Shown here one piece after another: positions 57,086 to 63,895 of a DNA stretch of 64,000 nt (position 1 is the first letter of the stretch; every line of letters starts with the position of its first letter). The DNA comes from Hermatobates lingyangjiaoensis (taxonomy: Eukaryota; Arthropoda; Insecta; Hemiptera; Hermatobatidae). The position numbers and the translations under genes were made by a program. The stretch spans positions 1,240,001 to 1,304,000 of the forward strand of contig JAPFBL010000068.1 of assembly GCA_026182355.1 (NCBI GenBank), in the 5' to 3' direction. Below the pieces are notes generated by a model. The model worked only from the letters and a program-made list of their open reading frames with translations, searched no databases and had not been told where the DNA came from.

Positions 57086-58435
57086 GAGGGCGGATTGATA
57101 AGTCAGTGACTTTTTAAATTTTTAGCGCAGTTACTCCAAATACAACAGTGCTGCCATCATCTGTAATCTATAATCGAGGTCGATTTGATAAGTCCGTGAC
57201 TTTTTGAATAAAACAAAATTTGTTCGGTAAAGAAACATTTTATTTTTCTACATAGTCACCTTTTAGCTCGATATATTTAGTACAGCGATTTTCCAATTTT
57301 TTTATTCCCTCCAAATAATACGTTTTCTCAAAGCTCTCAAAATACGTGTTTATTTCGGTAATGAACTGTTCAGTTGACTCAAATCTTTTACCGCCCAACC
57401 ATTTCTTTAGGTTCAGAAACATAAAATAGTCGCAGGGGGCTAAATCAGGAGAATATGCTGGATGGGGTAGCAGTTCGTATCCCAATTCGTGGATTTTGGC
57501 CATCGTGACTAGACAAGTGAGCAAACGTGCATTGTCTTGATGGAACAGCACTTTCTTCTTTGCCAAATGCGGCCGTTTTTACTTTAAATCAACGTCAAAT
57601 CTGTTCAAAAGCTTTGAATAATATTCGCCGGTGATCGTTTTACCTTTCTCGAGGTAATCGATGTGAATGACACCACGTGCATCCTAAAAAACTGTGGCCA
57701 TGACCTTGTTGGCTGACAGACTCTGTTTGGCTTTCTTTGGTTCACGTTCGCCCACAGCAACCCACTGTTTCGATTGTTCCTTGGTCTCTCGTGTGTTGTG
57801 ATGGATCCATGTTTCGTCCACAGTAACAAAACGGCGCAAAAATTCGTCCGGATTACGACTGAACATCGCTAAACACTCTTTTGAAGTGGTCACACGATTG
57901 CGCTTATGGTCAAGTGTGAGCGATCGCGGCACCCATCTCGCGAAGAGTTCAAATATTCAAATATTCGTATAAAATATGATGTACCCGTTTAGTTGATGCC
58001 TACAGCATGAGCGAACTTTCGCACTTTAATTCTCTGATCATCCAATATCATTTTATGGATTTTATCGATGATTTCCGGCGTGATCACTTCTTTTGGTCGA
58101 CCTGAATGTCCAGCGTCACTATTGCTGGTACGACCACAACGTAACTCTGTAAACCACTTCTTAACCATTGAAATTTATCGTGCCGAGACCCAGTAGTATT
58201 TATCAAGTCGTTACTTAGTTTCAGTGATGGATCTTTTACGTTAAAAGTAATGATTAACCAGCACACGAAATTAATTTTTTTCCATTTTCGTAAAAATGTT
58301 GTCTGCTTTGAATGACTATCAATTACCGACTGCACATGGTTGCTGGTTCATAATTAGATAGTTGTCCAATAATAGATTACAGATGACTGCAACACTGTTG
58401 CATTTGGAGTAACTGCCCTGGAAATTCAAAAAGTC
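57086..58435 (-). mobile_element. Mariner-family DNA transposon, decayed
   Basis: Encodes a broken DD34D transposase on the minus strand. The ends carry a long imperfect inverted repeat: about 57106-57172 (GTGACTTTTTAAATTTTTAG, GTTACTCCAAATACAACAGTG, ATCTGTAATCTATA) matches the reverse of about 58365-58430. At the left end the terminal string CGAGG.CG.TTTGATAAGTC.GTGAC occurs twice, at 57086-57110 and 57174-57200. The duplication could mean a nested end or a second deleted copy. No clear TA target duplication could be assigned. Other (TA)n-rich PLE clusters do not overlap it. Confidence 0.85.
57240..58150 (-). pseudogene. Mariner transposase pseudogene
   Basis: Cut-and-paste transposase of the mariner group. 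Reading minus: an N-terminal part in another frame (ELRCGRTSNSDAGHSGRPKE, VITPEIIDKIHKMILDD, the second helix-turn-helix and linker), a damaged patch at about 57935-57990, then RRFVTVDETWIHH (first catalytic D, in WVPRSLTLDHKR context), a WVAVGE block, stop at about 57686, DARGVIHIDYLEKGKTITGE, stop at about 57584, VLFHQDNAR (second D) and SPDLAPCDYFMF (third D, 34 residues on), ending KGDYVEK and TAA at 57240-57242. At least two in-frame stops and one or more frameshifts; the extreme N-terminus is also broken. Catalytic residues themselves remain. Not functional. Confidence 0.9.
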
Positions 58436-58439
58436 ATTG

Positions 58440-59755
58440 GAAGAACCTTCCAGCGTTCGGTGTTCCATTCATCCACCATTAATGGCTGCGTGGTAATGCC
58501 AACCACCTCTTCCTGTACTACATCTGTGTTCTTAAAGCTAGTGTAATAAGTTAGTATGCTGTAGTTACCCATTATAAGGTAAAAAGCAAATGAAGTAGAT
58601 TCCACAAGCAGATGTTTGTGGAATCTCGTTTACACAAACGTCCATTTACTTTACTACGAATGTCTGTTTGTAGTTTAGTAGTTTGTAGTTTGTAGTTTGT
58701 TGTTTATTCTACAAATAAACGTTTAACAACTGACAATATATATGATGATGCTAGTGTTATTGTATTTTAAGATTTAAACACACTATTTAAGAAGAACACT
58801 ACGTGTTCGAATCGCGTTGCTTGGTTCATTAAACATCTACCCTACAGTACAATACCCTATTATGACTTCTCTGTATATTTGGATGTACATAATTATGAAT
58901 AATCTATGAGTTATTTGCATATCTCATACACTCTGAATATGAGCACTATACCCCGAAAATCCCAGTTAGCTATTCATATTATTATTTGATTCTTTTTTTT
59001 TTACATGAGTATTTGAGTCACTTTGAGAAAAACCCCTATCAGTAGTTAACATTTCAGCTCAGCCATTCTAAATACACTGCACAGGATAAACAAACGTCAT
59101 CGAAGTCGGCAAAGCTACGGGATAAATACAATAAACTAATTTTTGATCAAATAGTAAATATAAAGAATAGCAACGTACTAACCGCTTTGTAGGAATGACA
59201 GAAAGGTCAAGGTGATATTCTATTCACATTCCATAATTGAGTAAATTACCTGAAAGCAAAAATAACAATTACAAAAACGTATAAACTAATAGATGTATTT
59301 ATATACATAAATAATTAAATTCTATTAATACACATAGAAAATACTGAAAAAGAACCCACTTCTATATTTCTATAATACTCATCGAAAACAACATCATTTT
59401 CTCCAACACTCTGCATCTCATTTTGATGACTTTTAAACATAAAATGTTTAAAAAAATTATGAAAATAACATCCAAGAAGACTGGCAACACTATAACGTTG
59501 TTTAACTATTAATTATGAAACTATGTATCTTACTTAGGTTATCACTATTTGTTTATTCATTGCATGCATTTTTGGTACTTGAATATGAATAATTTCTTTC
59601 ATGATTCCCTTTTTTTATTGTGTTCATAATCTCTAATTATTGTTTTCTCTAAATTAAAGCTGTACTTATTGTTTATGTAGTGATTATTTTTTATTCAGAA
59701 TTCATGGATCCAGGAAAAAACCTTGATTAAAAAAAAATAATGTTGTATATGTGTG
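58440..59755. other. No gene; GTAGTTT repeat at 58670-58712
   Basis: 58672-58712 has five loosely tandem TTTGTAGTT words, near an inverted pair (TTCCACAAGCAGATG.TTTGTGGAA at 58599-58624). The rest is AT-rich and unrecognised. Confidence 0.5.
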
Positions 59756-59756
59756 A

Positions 59757-59959
59757 TTTATATATATATAAGTTAGCGGAGTTGGCGGTGGCTGTACCAC
59801 CGGCGTCGCGGGTCAAAGTCTTTGTTTACGCACAGAGACCGATTATCTAGGCTGGCCTCAAGGAGGGGGTCAGTCAGTCAGTGTGTCGTGCTTGTATAAT
59901 AAACATTACCTTTCATTCCTGTGTCATTTACAATTCGAGTTCCTACTCACTCAAATTAA

Positions 59960-59960
<1 letters not shown>
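59757..59960 (+). mobile_element. Possible solo LTR-like or 3'-end sequence
   Basis: TATATATATATAAGT (59758-59772) is followed by a GC-rich block (GGAGTTGGCGGTGGCTG, CCGGCGTCGCGGG), then CAGTCAGTCAGTGTG, an AATAAA signal (59896-59901) and a T-rich stretch ending before the (TA)n tract at 59960. TATA box, GC-rich start region and poly(A) signal within 150 bp is the layout of an LTR. No second copy or coding partner is visible here. Confidence 0.35.

Positions 59961-60017
<57 letters not shown>
59960..60017. repeat. (TA)n microsatellite
   Basis: About 28 uninterrupted TA units. Confidence 0.95.
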
Positions 60018-60020
<3 letters not shown>

Positions 60021-60243
60021 GTTAAAATCACAATGAAATGTGAGAGGAAAGACCAGAATCTTTCAACCTTAACAAGTGGTCTTCGTCCGAGTCAAATCCC
60101 AACTGAGGCTTGGGAGCCTCTCAGTTAGGATGTGACTCTGACGAAGACCGTTTGTTACGGATGAAAAATGTTAGTCTCTTTTCCCATTTCTTAATGTAGT
60201 TTGGACGTTGATTGTTATTTCACTCGTTTATTGCATAATCATG

Positions 60244-60246
<3 letters not shown>
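60018..60246. mobile_element. Family B PLE terminal repeat, inverted pair
   Basis: Right unit on the plus strand: core CTGACGA (60138-60144), GACCG...CGGAT hairpin, GAAA (60162-60167 region), TTAGTCTCTTTTCCCATTTC, TTATTTCACTCG. Left unit on the minus strand is the same with a damaged core (CGGACGA). Join at GAGGCTTGGGAGCCTC, a palindrome at about 60105-60122. (TA)n tracts lie on both sides. Confidence 0.8.

Positions 60247-60287
<41 letters not shown>
60247..60287. repeat. (TA)n microsatellite
   Basis: About 20 TA units between the family B pair and the family E terminal repeat. Confidence 0.95.
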
Positions 60288-60288
<1 letters not shown>

Positions 60289-60535
60289 CTTCGAATAAAA
60301 TGAAAGGTCCGTGTGGACAATAAACACTTTAACACATAGAAAAGAACACAGAAAGACACTACAGAACTCACTTCGATATTTCGACATCCGTCGTCATCGG
60401 GAAGAAGTGCGAAGTACCCGCGTTGAGAAGCAAACTGCTACTGGCCTCCAGAGTAACTCGTGGAACCACTGCAATGCTGCACCCCAGCGGAGGAGAGGAA
60501 AAATAGAAATTCCTACAATATTTATTTAGAAAACA
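60288..60535 (-). mobile_element. Family E PLE 3' terminal repeat
   Basis: On the same strand as, and directly downstream of, the GIY-YIG ORF at 60652-61236. Reading minus: GCAGCATTGCAGTGG, AGTTTGCTTCTCAACGCGGG, stem I CTTC (60404-60401) with GAAG (60374-60371), core CCGATGA (60400-60394), C, stem GAC/GTC with loop GGAT, GAAA (60382-60379), TATC, then GTGAGTTCTGTAGTG, TCTTTTCTATGTG, TTTATTGTCC and a final (TA)n. ORF, then ribozyme-bearing repeat, then TA tract is the expected order for the 3' end of a PLE. Confidence 0.8.
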
Positions 60536-60539
60536 ATAT

Positions 60540-60610
60540 AAAAAATATATAAAATACGAAATAATAATAATAAAAAATAAATAATAATAATAAAAAAATA
60601 ATAATAATAA

Positions 60611-60641
<31 letters not shown>

Positions 60642-60651
60642 TAAAAAATAA
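60540..60651. repeat. (TAA)n-type microsatellite
   Basis: AATAAT/TAATAA units with A-run interruptions, about 100 bp. Lies immediately after the stop codon of the PLE ORF (minus strand), between ORF and terminal repeat. Confidence 0.95.
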
Positions 60652-61236
60652 TTAACGGTACAGGTTGAGACCAGGAGGAGAACGAGCCCCAAGGAGGCAT
60701 ATGAATGCCTCTTCGGAAGCTCTAAGGGTGACATGGGAATTAGACTCGGGGATTTGTTTGAGGATTTGTACCCTGAAACAATCATTGAAAGGGAGGTCAT
60801 GGGAATTAGCATGGATAGCTATGGGTAGGTCTCTGCGCTGACCAACGGACGCCCTGTGATTGTTCATACGCAGGCTCAGCTTGGTTGAAGCCAAGCCAAC
60901 GTAAAAAGCATCACATCGAGTACACTCCAAACGGTAAACGCAGTTACAGGAAGTGCAAGATGTATCAGAAGGAACAGGATAGGAGTTGTTACTGAGAGGG
61001 GAAGTAAAGTAAGGACTGGAGTTAATTAGGGGACAGGTTTGGCAGTTACGGCGTTCACATCGCTTCATCCCTCTACTAGCACAGGGGCTGTTGGAAATAT
61101 GGGTAAAAATGGATTTAAGGTTGGAAGGTCTACGGTAGGAGAAAGTAGGGGACTCACTGAAAATAGGAGAAGTTTTATATATATAATTAAAACAATCCGA
61201 TACACATAGAAAGATATATAAAAAACAAAGGGGCAC
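60652..61236 (-). pseudogene. PLE ORF C-terminus with GIY-YIG endonuclease
   Basis: 194 codons, uninterrupted, stop at 60652-60654. N-terminal part (SPIFSESPTFSYRRPSNLKS) is the end of the RT-to-endonuclease linker. A cysteine cluster follows (MKRCERRNCQTCPLI), the CxxxxCxxCP motif found before the endonuclease in PLEs. The GIY-YIG domain has VYRLEC and FYVG in place of GIY and YIG, then SLRMNNHR with the conserved arginine and histidine, and an acidic residue in ASEEAFICLLG. In PLEs this domain nicks target DNA for primed reverse transcription. The reverse transcriptase is missing; the frame starts in TATATATAAT beside a family D repeat, so the copy is 5'-truncated. No inactivating change is seen inside the preserved domain. 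Confidence 0.85.
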
Positions 61237-61325
61237 AGCAAAGTGAGTCTTTGTTATGTTTCTCTCTATGTGTCACAGTTTATTTTAAGTATAATCTGTC
61301 CTACCAGATTGTTTTTTGTTTATAA
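61236..61325 (+). mobile_element. Family D PLE terminal repeat, fragment
   Basis: GTGAGTCTTTGTTATGTTTC, TCTATGTGTCACAGTTTATTTTAAG and CTGTCCTACCAG match the outer half of family D. The core half is absent; the fragment starts right at the truncation point of the ORF on its left. Confidence 0.6.
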
Positions 61326-61327
61326 GG

Positions 61328-61364
61328 TATATATATATAAGGTATATATATATATATATATATA
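61328..61364. repeat. (TA)n microsatellite
   Basis: Two TA runs interrupted by AAGG; left edge of the palindrome. Confidence 0.9.
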
Positions 61365-61574
61365 TCAATGATCAAACCACAATAAGAAATGGGAAAACAA
61401 GACTAAGATCTTTCAACCGTAACAAGCGGTCTTCGTCAGAGTCAAAAACCCAACTCAGTTGGGTTTTTGACTCTGACGAAGACCGCTTGTTACGGTTGAA
61501 AGATCTTAGTCTTGTTTTCCCATTTCTTATTGTGGTTTGATCATTGATTGTTGTTTCACGTGTTTATGTGAAAT

Positions 61575-61580
<6 letters not shown>
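61364..61580. mobile_element. Family B snap-back element, perfect 92-bp palindrome
   Basis: Arms 61364-61455 and 61457-61548 are perfectly complementary with a single base (61456) between them. Each arm carries an intact hammerhead-like unit: on the plus strand stem I GACT (61469-61472) with AGTC (61508-61511), core CTGACGA (61473-61479), one unpaired A, stem II GACCG/CGGTT, GAAA (61498-61501), minimal helix III AG/CT and T17. The mirror unit is on the minus strand with its core at 61433-61439. The right side continues with TTGTTTCACGTG, TTTATGTGAAATC and (TA)n. Perfect arms imply recent origin. Confidence 0.9.

Positions 61581-61620
<40 letters not shown>
61579..61620. repeat. (TA)n microsatellite
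   Basis: About 20 TA units at the right edge of the family B palindrome. Confidence 0.95.
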
Positions 61621-61634
61621 ATAAAAAGAATCAT

Positions 61635-61840
61635 CAGTAAAATAGAATCAAAATTAATGTTTATCAGGACTCGGTCAGTTCTTGAAGTTCAAATAAAACT
61701 CTCACTGCCTATTGTTTTGTAGGCCTATGAAAAAGGTTTCAAATAAAAACCGAAACGTTTGCAATGAGAGTTAATTTGAACCTGAAGAACTGAACGAGTC
61801 CTGTTAAACTTAAATTTATATATATATATATATATAATAT
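61635..61840 (+). mobile_element. Family M pLTR-like repeat, inverted ends
   Basis: Centre: CCTATGAA (61724-61731), perfect stem GGTTT (61735-61739) with AAACC (61747-61751), GAAA (61752-61755), CGTTTGCAATGAGAG. Flanks are inverted: TTTATCAGGACTCGGTCAGTTC.TGAA...TCAAA on the left (61661-61692), TTTGAACC.TGAAGAACTGA and GAGTCCTGTTAAA on the right (61776-61808). A TATATA tract (61817-61842) follows. Second copy at 63180-63300. Confidence 0.7.
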
Positions 61841-61879
61841 ATATTACTTACGAATATATTATAAATGTCCAGGACGGTT

Positions 61880-62150
61880 CTACGACGACAATACTTTCAC
61901 GCTGACTTACGATACACCTTGCAGCAGGAGCACCGAAAGAACACACAATGAAAATACATAAAAGCAAGCTAAATAGAAAAACGCTGGAAGACAACATTGA
62001 AGTATTATATCGAAAAAATAACCATACGAGGCTGCATATAATTGAATCGTTAAGTATAGAGGAGAGGAGAGGAGACGAAGCCGAACCTGAACCATCAGGA
62101 CAAATGTTTCTCCAGAATTTTAAAGTTAGATACGTGAAAAAAACATAATA
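61880..62150 (+). pseudogene. PLE GIY-YIG C-terminal fragment
   Basis: Plus strand reads SKLNRKTLEDNIEVLYRKNN then HTRLHIIESLSIEERRGDE and SGQMFLQN. The pattern D-x-x-I-E-V-L-Y-R-x-x-x-x-x-R-L-x-I-x-E-S-L is the last strand-helix of a PLE GIY-YIG domain, including the conserved glutamate. Upstream, the domain is broken by a stop at about 61953. It is a different lineage from the ORF at 60652-61236. It is followed 290 bp later, in the same orientation, by the start of a PLE N-terminal module, as expected if two elements lay in tandem. Confidence 0.55.
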
Positions 62151-62437
62151 ACTATAAAGTGATTTAAGTAATATTGTGTAAAATTCGTGTAGGGTATTTA
62201 AAAACAAACCTGTTAACACTAGGTTATGTTTAGGTTTATTAATGTAGATTGTAGATTGTAAATTTTAAAAGTATATTTCATTATAATCTTTAAATGAAGT
62301 GAATTAAATGATTGTTAGTGTAAATAAGCATTGTATTAAGGATTGTAAAAATAATTCTTTTATAATGGTCAGTGTATACCGAAAAGTCGGGCCCAATGTA
62401 AATAGGTAAAAAATAAAAACAAATCAATCGGAGGTGA
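62151..62437 (+). mobile_element. Spacer between PLE C-terminus and next PLE N-terminus
   Basis: AT-rich 290 bp without a hammerhead-like core, located where a terminal repeat would lie between tandem PLEs. It contains two GTAGATTGTA words (62245-62262) and ends AATCGGAGGTGAGTTGATTTAT just before the ATG. Confidence 0.35.
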
Positions 62438-62450
62438 GTTGATTTATATG

Positions 62451-62574
62451 GTACCAGAAAGATGGAGAAATTTAATCAGAAAACTCGAGAAGGTAGGTAA
62501 GAAACATACAAGACTTAAAGTAGGCAAGTTATTTAAAGATACATGTTTAAAAGAAGGTCTGTTCTCAAAGTATA

Positions 62575-62590
<16 letters not shown>
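62451..62590 (+). pseudogene. PLE N-terminal module N8
   Basis: ATG at 62448-62450 starts MVPERWRNLIRKLEKVGKKH, followed by TRLKVGKLFKDTCLKEGLF and SKYTNIYIY. This is the best-preserved start: ATG, basic LEK helix, then the CLKEG..SKYTN signature. The frame runs directly into 30 TA units (62576-62638). The RT that should follow is replaced by a family A terminal repeat in the sense orientation. Confidence 0.7.

Positions 62591-62638
<48 letters not shown>
62576..62638. repeat. (TA)n microsatellite
   Basis: About 31 TA units, then a short (TAA)n; the longest TA run in the window. It begins inside the codons for TNIYI of the PLE module. Confidence 0.95.
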
Positions 62639-62639
<1 letters not shown>

Positions 62640-62641
<2 letters not shown>

Positions 62642-62836
62642 ATAATAATAGTTGGGTCTCCAACCATCTCTGAACCAGTGCGCTTGGTTTCCCTCTCTTA
62701 CTCTCTTATCTCTCCTGAAGACGGTTCAAACCGATAATTAGAGACTTTAAGTGTGTTCTTTTGATTTCCCTATGTTTCTTTGTCTATATTGAACTATATT
62801 TGTCCGTTTTGGATCGTATTTACAACGAAAAAGTAT
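62640..62836 (+). mobile_element. Family A PLE terminal repeat
   Basis: GTTGGGTCTCCAACC palindromic start, TGCGCTTGGTTTCCCTC, stem I TCTC (62711-62714) with GAGA (62741-62744), core CTGAAGA (62715-62721), C, stem GGT/ACC with loop TCAA, GATA in place of GAAA, ATT-A, then CTTTAAGTGTGTTC, TATTGAACTATATTTGTCCG and TTGGATCGTATTTACAACG. Flanked on both sides by PLE N-terminal modules that point towards it. Confidence 0.8.
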
Positions 62837-63105
62837 ATACATATTAGTGTACTTTGAGAGCAGACCTTCTTTTAAACACATTTCGTTAAATACCTTGCTT
62901 ATTTCTAACTTTGTATGTCTCCAGCATATCTTTTTTAATTGTCTTATAACAGTCTTCCATTATATACATATTGGTATACTTTGGGAGCAGACCTTCTTTT
63001 AAACATATATCATTAAATAACTTGCCAACTTTAAGTCTAGTATGTTCCTTACATACCTTCTCAAGTTTTTTTATTTTATTCCTCCATCTTTCCGGTACCA
63101 TATAA
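62837..63105 (-). pseudogene. Two PLE N-terminal modules in tandem (N9, N10)
   Basis: Minus strand from 63101: MVPERWRNKIKKLEKVCKEH, TRLKVGKLFNDICLKEGLLP, KYTNMYI. Directly after TATATA a second unit begins, in another frame: TVIRQLKKICWRHTKLEISK, VFNEMCLKEGLLSKYTNMYI. Both units end at the same Y-T-N-M-Y-I, encoded by TACACTAATATGTATATA-like sequence. So the module was duplicated with its boundary in the TA-rich codons. RT is absent. Confidence 0.7.
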
Positions 63106-63305
63106 ATCTAGACTGTTAGTCTAGTTGAAGGTTATGTCCGGTTAAGATTGTTATTCCTTTAAATAATGTAAAATTCATTTTCTTAGTTTAAAAAAATTCT
63201 TACTTCTGCCTATGAAAAAGGTTTTAAAATAAAACTGAAACGTCGGCAATGAGAGTTTGATTTTTGAACCTAGAAAATTTGACTGAATCCCAATTAGATA
63301 ACACA
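63106..63305 (+). mobile_element. Family M pLTR-like repeat, copy 2
   Basis: CCTATGAA (63209-63216), GGTTTT...AAAACT stem, GAAA (63237-63240), CGTCGGCAATGAGAG; then TTTTTGAACCTAGAAAATTTGACTGA. Same phrase as 61724-61800 with about 15 % differences. The left inverted flank is missing. Confidence 0.65.
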
Positions 63306-63308
<3 letters not shown>

Positions 63309-63348
<40 letters not shown>

Positions 63349-63369
63349 TATATATATTATATATAATAT
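63309..63369. repeat. (TA)n microsatellite
   Basis: TA tract with a few AATA interruptions, about 60 bp; left edge of the 176-bp palindrome. Confidence 0.95.
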
Positions 63370-63742
63370 CTGATTGGTTGATGCGGGACCAAATAAGGTT
63401 GGCTCATTTTTTCAGTTGAAGGCTTCTAGCTCTCATTGAAGTCACGTACAGCGGTTCTTCTCATCCATGGAGTCATCGCCGCCGACACAGCAAATAGTAT
63501 AAGGGCTCGCACTCCCTCAGAAAATAAACAGTTGCCGTGCGATGTCGACTTTTCCACTTCGAGTTTCGCACGGCAACTGTTTATTTTCTGAGGGAGTGCG
63601 AGCCCTTATACTTTTTGCTGTGTCGGCGGCGATGACTCCATGGATGAGAAGAACCGCTGTACGTGACTTCAATGAGAGCTAGAAGCCTTCAACTGAAAAA
63701 ATGAGCCAACCTTATTTGGTCCCGCATCAACCAATCAGATAT
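63366..63742. mobile_element. Foldback element with 176-bp arms
   Basis: Arms 63366-63541 and 63567-63742 are inverted copies with one mismatch that I can see (63495 against its partner) and a 25-nt spacer. Each arm contains CTGATTGGTTGATG (an inverted CCAAT-type box), GTATAAGGGCTCGCACTCCC (TATA-like plus start-like) and AAAATAAAC (AATAAA at 63523-63528). The order resembles an LTR, so the unit may be two LTRs or an LTR plus inverted copy. No ORF. It is much less AT-rich than its borders, which are (TA)n at both ends (63309-63369 and 63771-63784). Confidence 0.85.
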
Positions 63743-63770
63743 CAGAACCAGACACCTCACGTAGATTTCA

Positions 63771-63784
63771 CTATATATATATAA
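63771..63784. repeat. (TA)n microsatellite
   Basis: Short TA tract between the foldback element and the family D repeat. Confidence 0.8.
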
Positions 63785-63895
63785 AACACTTGAAACAAAC
63801 AGTGACACATAGACTGAAACATAACAAAGACTTACTATACTTTTCAATATTTCGACCGTAACGGCACTCGTCCTCAGGAGAAGAAGTTTCTATAT
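63785..63895 (-). mobile_element. Family D PLE terminal repeat
   Basis: Best family D copy. Minus strand: CTTCTTCTC, core CTGAGGA (63871-63877), hairpin containing GCCG/CGGT, GAAA (63853-63850), TATTGAAAAG, then AAGTCTTTGTTATGTTTC, CTATGTGTCACTGTTTG. CTTCT.C before the core can pair with G.AAAAG after TATT (four of five pairs). TATATATA on the right (63884-63923). Confidence 0.75.

Noticed and set aside
59757..59960. Confident LTR retrotransposon
   Set aside because: Only one LTR-like unit, with no primer-binding site, polypurine tract or gag-pol in the window; kept as low-confidence only.
60368..60812. Two minus-strand frames of about 100 codons with long Y/I/L runs
   Set aside because: They are other-frame readings of the (TAA)n microsatellite and the GIY-YIG ORF end.
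61848..62219. 123-codon minus-strand hydrophobic frame
   Set aside because: It is antisense to the GIY-YIG-like fragment on the plus strand, which has the recognisable pattern; the hydrophobic look comes from the complement.
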